40,504 bases of DNA from an uncultured Alphaproteobacteria bacterium (lineage in GTDB: Bacteria > Pseudomonadota > Alphaproteobacteria > RF32 > CAG-239): assembly GCA_944390885.1 (NCBI GenBank), contig CALXRP010000019.1:1-40504 (forward strand), given 5' to 3'. The notes beneath the pieces were generated by a model that was given only the letters and a program-made list of their open reading frames with translations, was not told the DNA's origin and did not search any database. A program made the translations under genes and the position numbers. How positions within the stretch are numbered: the first letter of the stretch is position 1; every line of letters begins with the position of its first letter. Shown one piece after another: positions 36,475 through 40,504 of this stretch.

Positions 36475-36596
36475 AACCGTTCAAAAGAGTTAAGAAAAAC
36501 GATTTTTAATCGTATCAAAAGAAACAGCCGCCCTTTTACGACGACAATATTTATAAAATAAAAAAAATTGATTATTTAAAACCAGACCAAAGAAAG

Positions 36597-37472
36597 CTAC
36601 CGCTCAAAATAAGCTTCATGCTTATTTATATTTTTTAACGTATAAGCAACCATATTATCAAGAGAATCAGCAAACCGTTTTTCCATAATTTCCGCCCGAC
36701 CGGCTTCGCCAAAACATTTATGTTTTTTATGAAGTTCCGCCAGATCATGATAAATTTCCTGCTTACGCCTAAACTTATTGCTTCTTTTCCAATCCAGCCA
36801 GTTAATTGTGCTGATCATCTGCTCCATGCACAAAACCTTTTCGCCATACCAAAGATCAGGATCTTTCAGTTTTTGTGTCATAACATTATACATAACATAT
36901 GCCATGTTGCGGATTTTCTTAAAAGCCTCACTCTTCTCCTGCCCATCCATTTTTTTATATTTAAACACCCGAACAGATGATTTAAAAGCTTTTTCCAAAG
37001 GACTATGCCCGATCTCAGTGCCTTTTTGTCCGGCTTCTTTCTTTCTGCGCAGCCGGGGCGGCAGTTCTTCTTTCAAAGTCTGCTTCAGATTTTTAAAATC
37101 TTTTTTCAAATGTTCAACCTGTTCGGCAGTGAGATATTTTTTAATTCTGGTCATTTTTTCTAAAGCACTGTAAGCATATTCATACAACGGCTCGGAACGC
37201 TGATAATAATCATTTATCCCGTCGGCCCGATAATAATCATCCAGAGCATTAAACGCTTCATAAACTTCAATCAGCGGCAACAGGTTCTCATCTTGACGCC
37301 CGTTTTGGGCAATAAACTTCATTTTCTCCTGCACATCAGTAGCCTGAAGCGGCTCCGGAGATCGCAGGACTCTCTCTGCCATCAGTCTCTCTGCCTCTGA
37401 AGCCCGGTCAGAAACATACAGCTCACAAACTGTTTTTAACAATATCTGATATTTTTCTGCCGGTCGAGACAT
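36597..37472 (-). CDS. Hypothetical helical protein
   Basis: A 291-aa cytosolic, highly charged and helix-rich protein without signal peptide or membrane spans. No family recognised. Notable features are a basic patch (PPRLRRKKEAGQKG, about 138-151), many Tyr and Lys residues, and the segment MISTINWLDWKRSNKFRRKQEIYHDLAELHKKHKC (in part). The tetratricopeptide-like spacing of helices is only an impression. It starts 14 nt after the GNAT gene and probably shares its transcript. It lies immediately upstream of the flgI promoter, but there is no evidence for a flagellar role. Confidence 0.7.
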   Translation of the reverse strand: MSRPAEKYQILLKTVCELYVSDRASEAERLMAERVLRSPEPLQATDVQEKMKFIAQNGRQDENLLPLIEVYEAFNALDDYYRADGINDYYQRSEPLYEYAYSALEKMTRIKKYLTAEQVEHLKKDFKNLKQTLKEELPPRLRRKKEAGQKGTEIGHSPLEKAFKSSVRVFKYKKMDGQEKSEAFKKIRNMAYVMYNVMTQKLKDPDLWYGEKVLCMEQMISTINWLDWKRSNKFRRKQEIYHDLAELHKKHKCFGEAGRAEIMEKRFADSLDNMVAYTLKNINKHEAYFER

Positions 37473-37486
37473 AACAAACTGCCTTT

Positions 37487-37924
37487 CTAAAGTTTCTTCA
37501 CCATCTTGGCAAAAGTAATGCCTTTTTCTTCAAAAATATCGCCTTCCTGCACAAACCCCATTTTTTCATAAAAAGCAACTACCGAAAGCATAGCATGCAT
37601 AACCAGCGTGGAATATCCAGCTTTTTTAGCTCGCTTCTCAGCATACTCCACCAACTGTCGTCCGATTCCTTCTCCCTGATATTTGGAATCCACCGCCACT
37701 TGCATCATCCGAATGACCTCATTATCCACCGGCACCAGCATCAACCCACCGACAAGCTTGTCATCCAGACTTTCAATACAGCCGATATGCAGATACCCGG
37801 CCTCTTGCGGACGGTAAGTATCAAGAAATTTCAATCCCAGCGGCTTTAAAAGGATTTTATAGCGCAACTCGACCAATTCATCATAGCGGCTGGAACCATA
37901 ATCAATATCAATCAACTTTCTCAT
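37487..37924 (-). CDS. GNAT-family N-acetyltransferase
   Basis: A 145-aa single GNAT domain. The acetyl-CoA pyrophosphate-binding motif A is MQVAVDSKYQGEGIGRQLVEYAEKRA (QGEGIG), followed by motif B (SVVAFYEKMGFVQEGDIFEE). The overall pattern is close to ElaA/YjcF-like acetyltransferases. Substrate unknown. A GGAGGCG ribosome site precedes the ATG. It is divergent from lepA. Confidence 0.88.
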   Translation of the reverse strand: MRKLIDIDYGSSRYDELVELRYKILLKPLGLKFLDTYRPQEAGYLHIGCIESLDDKLVGGLMLVPVDNEVIRMMQVAVDSKYQGEGIGRQLVEYAEKRAKKAGYSTLVMHAMLSVVAFYEKMGFVQEGDIFEEKGITFAKMVKKL

Positions 37925-38057
37925 CGCACGCCTCCTTTTGTATTTTTTATTCAGTATAAACGCTTTTCTTGATTAGTACAATCAATATTATATTGCTTAA
38001 TCCAAAAATTTCATTTATTTTCTGATTTAACAATAACCAACGGGAATAAAAAATAAA

Positions 38058-39863
38058 ATGAGTACAGATTTAAGCTTAATTCGCAATTTTGCAATTATCG
38101 CCCATATTGACCACGGCAAATCCACCCTGGCCGACCGCCTGATAGAATTTTGCGGCGGACTGGAAAAACGAGAAATGCAAGAACAGGTCTTGGATTCGAT
38201 GGACATTGAACGCGAACGTGGCATCACAATCAAAGCTCAAACCGTTCGTCTGAACTATCGGGCAGAAGACGGCAAAACCTATCAGCTGAATCTGATGGAC
38301 ACCCCCGGACATGTCGACTTTTCTTACGAGGTTTCTCGTTCGCTGGCCTCCTGCGAAGGCTCGGTCCTGGTTGTTGACGCAACTCAGGGGGTAGAGGCGC
38401 AAACACTTGCCAATGTCTATCTGGCCATTGATAACAACCATGAAATCATTCCCGTCTTAAACAAAATAGACCTGCCGTCAGCCGACCCGGAAAGAGTAAA
38501 AACCCAGATTGAAGATGTTATCGGGCTGGATACTTCCGACGCAGTCGAAACTTCCGGCAAAACAGGGCTGGGCGTCGACAAACTTCTGGAGGCCATTGTC
38601 CGCCGCCTGCCCGCCCCGCAGGGAGATATCAACGCACCGTTAAAGGCTTTGCTGATTGACAGCTGGTATGACCCGTACTTGGGCGTTATCATTCTGGTCA
38701 GAATCAAAGACGGCATCTTAAAACGCAAAACTCAGATTCGGATGATGTCTAACAACAGCACCTATCTGGTAGACAAAGTCGGTATCTTCACCCCCAAAAT
38801 GCAGGATATTGATGCCCTTTATCCCGGAGAAATCGGCTTTATCACCGCCAGCATCAAAAGCGTCAGCGACTGCCACGTCGGCGATACCATTACCGACAAC
38901 AAAGCTCCCTGTGCCCAGGCATTGCAAGGTTTTAAGCCTTCTGTTCCGGTTGTGTTCTGCTCAATATTCCCGGTTGACAGCAGCGAGTATGAGGCCTTAA
39001 AAGACGCTCTGGCCAAACTCAAATTAAATGACGCCAGCATCGATTATCAAAACGAGAACTCGGCAGCTTTAGGACTGGGTTTCCGCTGCGGTTTCCTCGG
39101 CCTCTTACATATGGAAATCATCGAAGAACGTCTGGAAAGAGAATTCGATTTGGATTTAATCATCACGGCTCCATCGGTTGCATACAAAATCAACATGACC
39201 GACGGCTCGCAGATAACCTTGCACAATCCGGCCGACATGCCGGATCTGACTCAGATAAAATCCATTGAAGAACCCTGGGTAAAAGCAACGATTCTGGTAC
39301 CGGACAACTACCTCGGAGCGGTTTTGAAACTCTGCACCGAACGCCGCGGCGAACAAGTCGAACTAACCTATGCCGGCAGCCGGGCAATGGTCGTCTATAA
39401 AATTCCGCTTAATGAAATCGTCTTTGATTTTTATGACCGCTTAAAATCTATCACCAGCGGCTATGCCAGCTTTGATTACGAAATCATCGGTTATGAAGAG
39501 TCTGACCTTGTCAAAGTTGAAATTCTGATTAACGAAGAACCGATTGACGCTCTGGCCTTTTTAAGCCACCGCAGCGATGCCGAAAGTCGCGGCCGACAGA
39601 TATGCGAAAGATTAAAAGACCTAATTCCGAGACATCTGTTCAAAATCCCGATTCAGGCCGCTATCGGCGGCAGAATTGTCGCGCGGGAAACAATCTCGGC
39701 ACTGCGTAAGGACGTTACCGCCAAATGCTATGGCGGTGATGTTACCCGCAAACGCAAATTATTGGAAAAACAAAAGAAAGGCAAAAAGAAAATGCGCCAA
39801 TTCGGTAAAGTTGAAATTCCGCAAAGCGCATTTATTGAAGCCCTACGCATCGGAGACGATTAA
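38058..39863 (+). CDS. lepA: Elongation factor 4 (LepA)
   Basis: A 601-aa translational GTPase that acts on stalled or mistranslocated ribosomes. It has G1 [15 protein letters not shown]2 [11 protein letters not shown]3 DTPGHVDF, G4 NKIDLPSA, then LepA-specific EF-G-like domains ([35 protein letters not shown]) and the C-terminal domain ([37 protein letters not shown] region, [20 protein letters not shown] region). Length is standard. It is monocistronic with its own terminator. Confidence 0.98.
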   Translation: MSTDLSLIRNFAIIAHIDHGKSTLADRLIEFCGGLEKREMQEQVLDSMDIERERGITIKAQTVRLNYRAEDGKTYQLNLMDTPGHVDFSYEVSRSLASCEGSVLVVDATQGVEAQTLANVYLAIDNNHEIIPVLNKIDLPSADPERVKTQIEDVIGLDTSDAVETSGKTGLGVDKLLEAIVRRLPAPQGDINAPLKALLIDSWYDPYLGVIILVRIKDGILKRKTQIRMMSNNSTYLVDKVGIFTPKMQDIDALYPGEIGFITASIKSVSDCHVGDTITDNKAPCAQALQGFKPSVPVVFCSIFPVDSSEYEALKDALAKLKLNDASIDYQNENSAALGLGFRCGFLGLLHMEIIEERLEREFDLDLIITAPSVAYKINMTDGSQITLHNPADMPDLTQIKSIEEPWVKATILVPDNYLGAVLKLCTERRGEQVELTYAGSRAMVVYKIPLNEIVFDFYDRLKSITSGYASFDYEIIGYEESDLVKVEILINEEPIDALAFLSHRSDAESRGRQICERLKDLIPRHLFKIPIQAAIGGRIVARETISALRKDVTAKCYGGDVTRKRKLLEKQKKGKKKMRQFGKVEIPQSAFIEALRIGDD

Positions 39864-39874
39864 TCCTCCGTCAA

Positions 39875-39907
39875 AAAACCGGAATTCTCAAATTCCGGTT
39901 TTTCTTT
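39875..39907 (+). terminator. Terminator of lepA
   Basis: A perfect 10-bp stem AACCGGAATT/AATTCCGGTT with a CTCA loop, followed by TTTCTTTT. Confidence 0.92.
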
Positions 39908-39910
39908 TCC

Positions 39911-40504
39911 TAGCCAAAATCCCTCCCCTATTTTTCATTAGTGCTTGACTGTCTTGTTTTTTTATGTTATAGTACTTTTGTTGTCGTTCTTAAGCACACC
40001 CGGCGGGTGAGGCATCAATTTGTACAGTGCCCAGCAACCCGCGATGCTATGACGGAATTTGTGAATAACGAGGTGCTTTGAAGTTTATGTCATTCTCAGG
40101 CAACTTGTTCTTCAAGTCATCCATGGGCAGCTGTTTTTTAGTCATCCCCGGGCTGCTTGTATTTTACTTGTCATCCCCGGGCTGCGACCCGGGGATCCAC
40201 CTGCACGGCAGGCGCGCGGCGAATTGAATACACTGTACTCAAGAGACCGCGTTGCTCCGGCGGGATTTGTGAATGACAAAGTGCTTTGAAGTATGGATTG
40301 CCGGATCAAGTCCGGCAATGACTAGAAAAAATAAAATGCCCGGGGATGACTAAAAAAAAAGAGCCCGGCAATGACAAAGGAAAAGGACGACAAAAAGAAA
40401 AGAATTTTTATTAACCATTCTGAGCAGAATGCTGCTCAAGAAAAAGAAAAGAGCAACGCGTAAGCTTTGGCACAATGATGACAATCGATCGGGTCAAGCA
40501 CGCT
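39911..40504 (+). repeat. Promoter-leader cassette, copy B (runs off the window)
   Basis: The second copy of the region upstream of the cysteine-rich gene: upstream box TAGCCAAAATCCC (39911-39923), promoter, four GTCAT-type units (40089-40200) ending in the same TCCCCGGG/CCCGGGGA palindrome, the inverted ATTGCCGGA/TCCGGCAAT palindrome (about 40293-40322), two inverted partial units (GCCCGGGGATGAC, GCCCGGCAATGAC), and the near-identical 3' segment with the TGAGCA/TGCTCA hairpin (40421-40438). It also carries two extra segments, each ending in a similar 32-bp repeat (40053-40084 and 40261-40292). No complete gene lies in these 594 bases; a frame open from an ATG at 40429 to the window end begins MLLKKKKRATRKLW. 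Confidence 0.85.
39945..39973 (+). promoter_or_regulatory. Sigma70 promoter of cassette copy B
   Basis: -35 TTGACT (39945-39950), 17-bp spacer, -10 TATAGT (39968-39973): the same hexamers and spacing as at 7188-7216. It points out of the window to the right, towards an unseen gene. Confidence 0.8.

Overview
The window reads as a chromosomal segment of a low-to-mid G+C alphaproteobacterium. The evidence is gene order and family flavour: mtaB-ftsY, priA next to atpHAGDC (the split F1 operon of Alphaproteobacteria), xthA/rnr/rpmG near dgt, a SPOR protein and nagZ, a single-domain rod-binding FlgJ beside flgI, and a zinc-free L33. An L-lactate dehydrogenase (Gln at the specificity position, so not malate dehydrogenase) suggests a fermentative lifestyle. 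Together with cysteine-rich secreted protein genes and Rickettsiales/Rhodospirillales-like palindromic repeats, this suggests an uncultured host- or gut-associated lineage. The lineage is an inference.

Layout. 1-430: a tandemly duplicated block ending in the 3' tail of tRNA-Leu(CAG). 458-5878 (minus): mtaB, ftsY, xseA, an M23 peptidase, a lone receiver protein and uppP, packed as one probable operon. 5947-6897 (minus): ldh. 6898-8880: a repeat-rich leader with a very good sigma70 promoter, driving a secreted protein with about 46 cysteines. 9004-10979 (minus): pgeF-deoB, nucleoside salvage. 11097-16455 (minus): atpHAGDC, with a Lys/Ala-rich tail on the beta subunit and a repeat inserted between atpG and atpD. 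16791-19699 (minus): priA and an unknown protein with two similar halves. 19844-20785 (plus): xerC. 20879-25034 (minus): xthA-rnr-S41 peptidase-rpmG. 25114-29259 (plus): dgt, then SPOR protein, M50 peptidase, nagZ and a TatA-like peptide. 29419-30191 (plus): an unknown polar protein and a cold-shock protein. 30325-36418 (minus): flgI-flgJ-flgN-like-flgK-flgL behind a sigma54 promoter. 36597-37924 (minus): an unknown protein and a GNAT acetyltransferase. 38058-39863 (plus): lepA. 39911-40504: a second copy of the promoter-leader cassette, running off the window.

Most genes are housekeeping. The flagellar block covers P ring, rod-binding factor, chaperone and hook-filament junction proteins. 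pgeF-deoB would take a nucleoside to ribose-5-phosphate. The most unusual content is the duplicated cassette at about 7154-7608 and 39911-40504: upstream box, TTGACT-N17-TATAGT promoter, an array of GTCAT/CCCGGG repeat units closed by inverted units, and a conserved 3' segment before a strong ribosome binding site. In the first copy it leads into the cysteine-rich secreted protein. The second copy predicts a paralogous gene just beyond the window.
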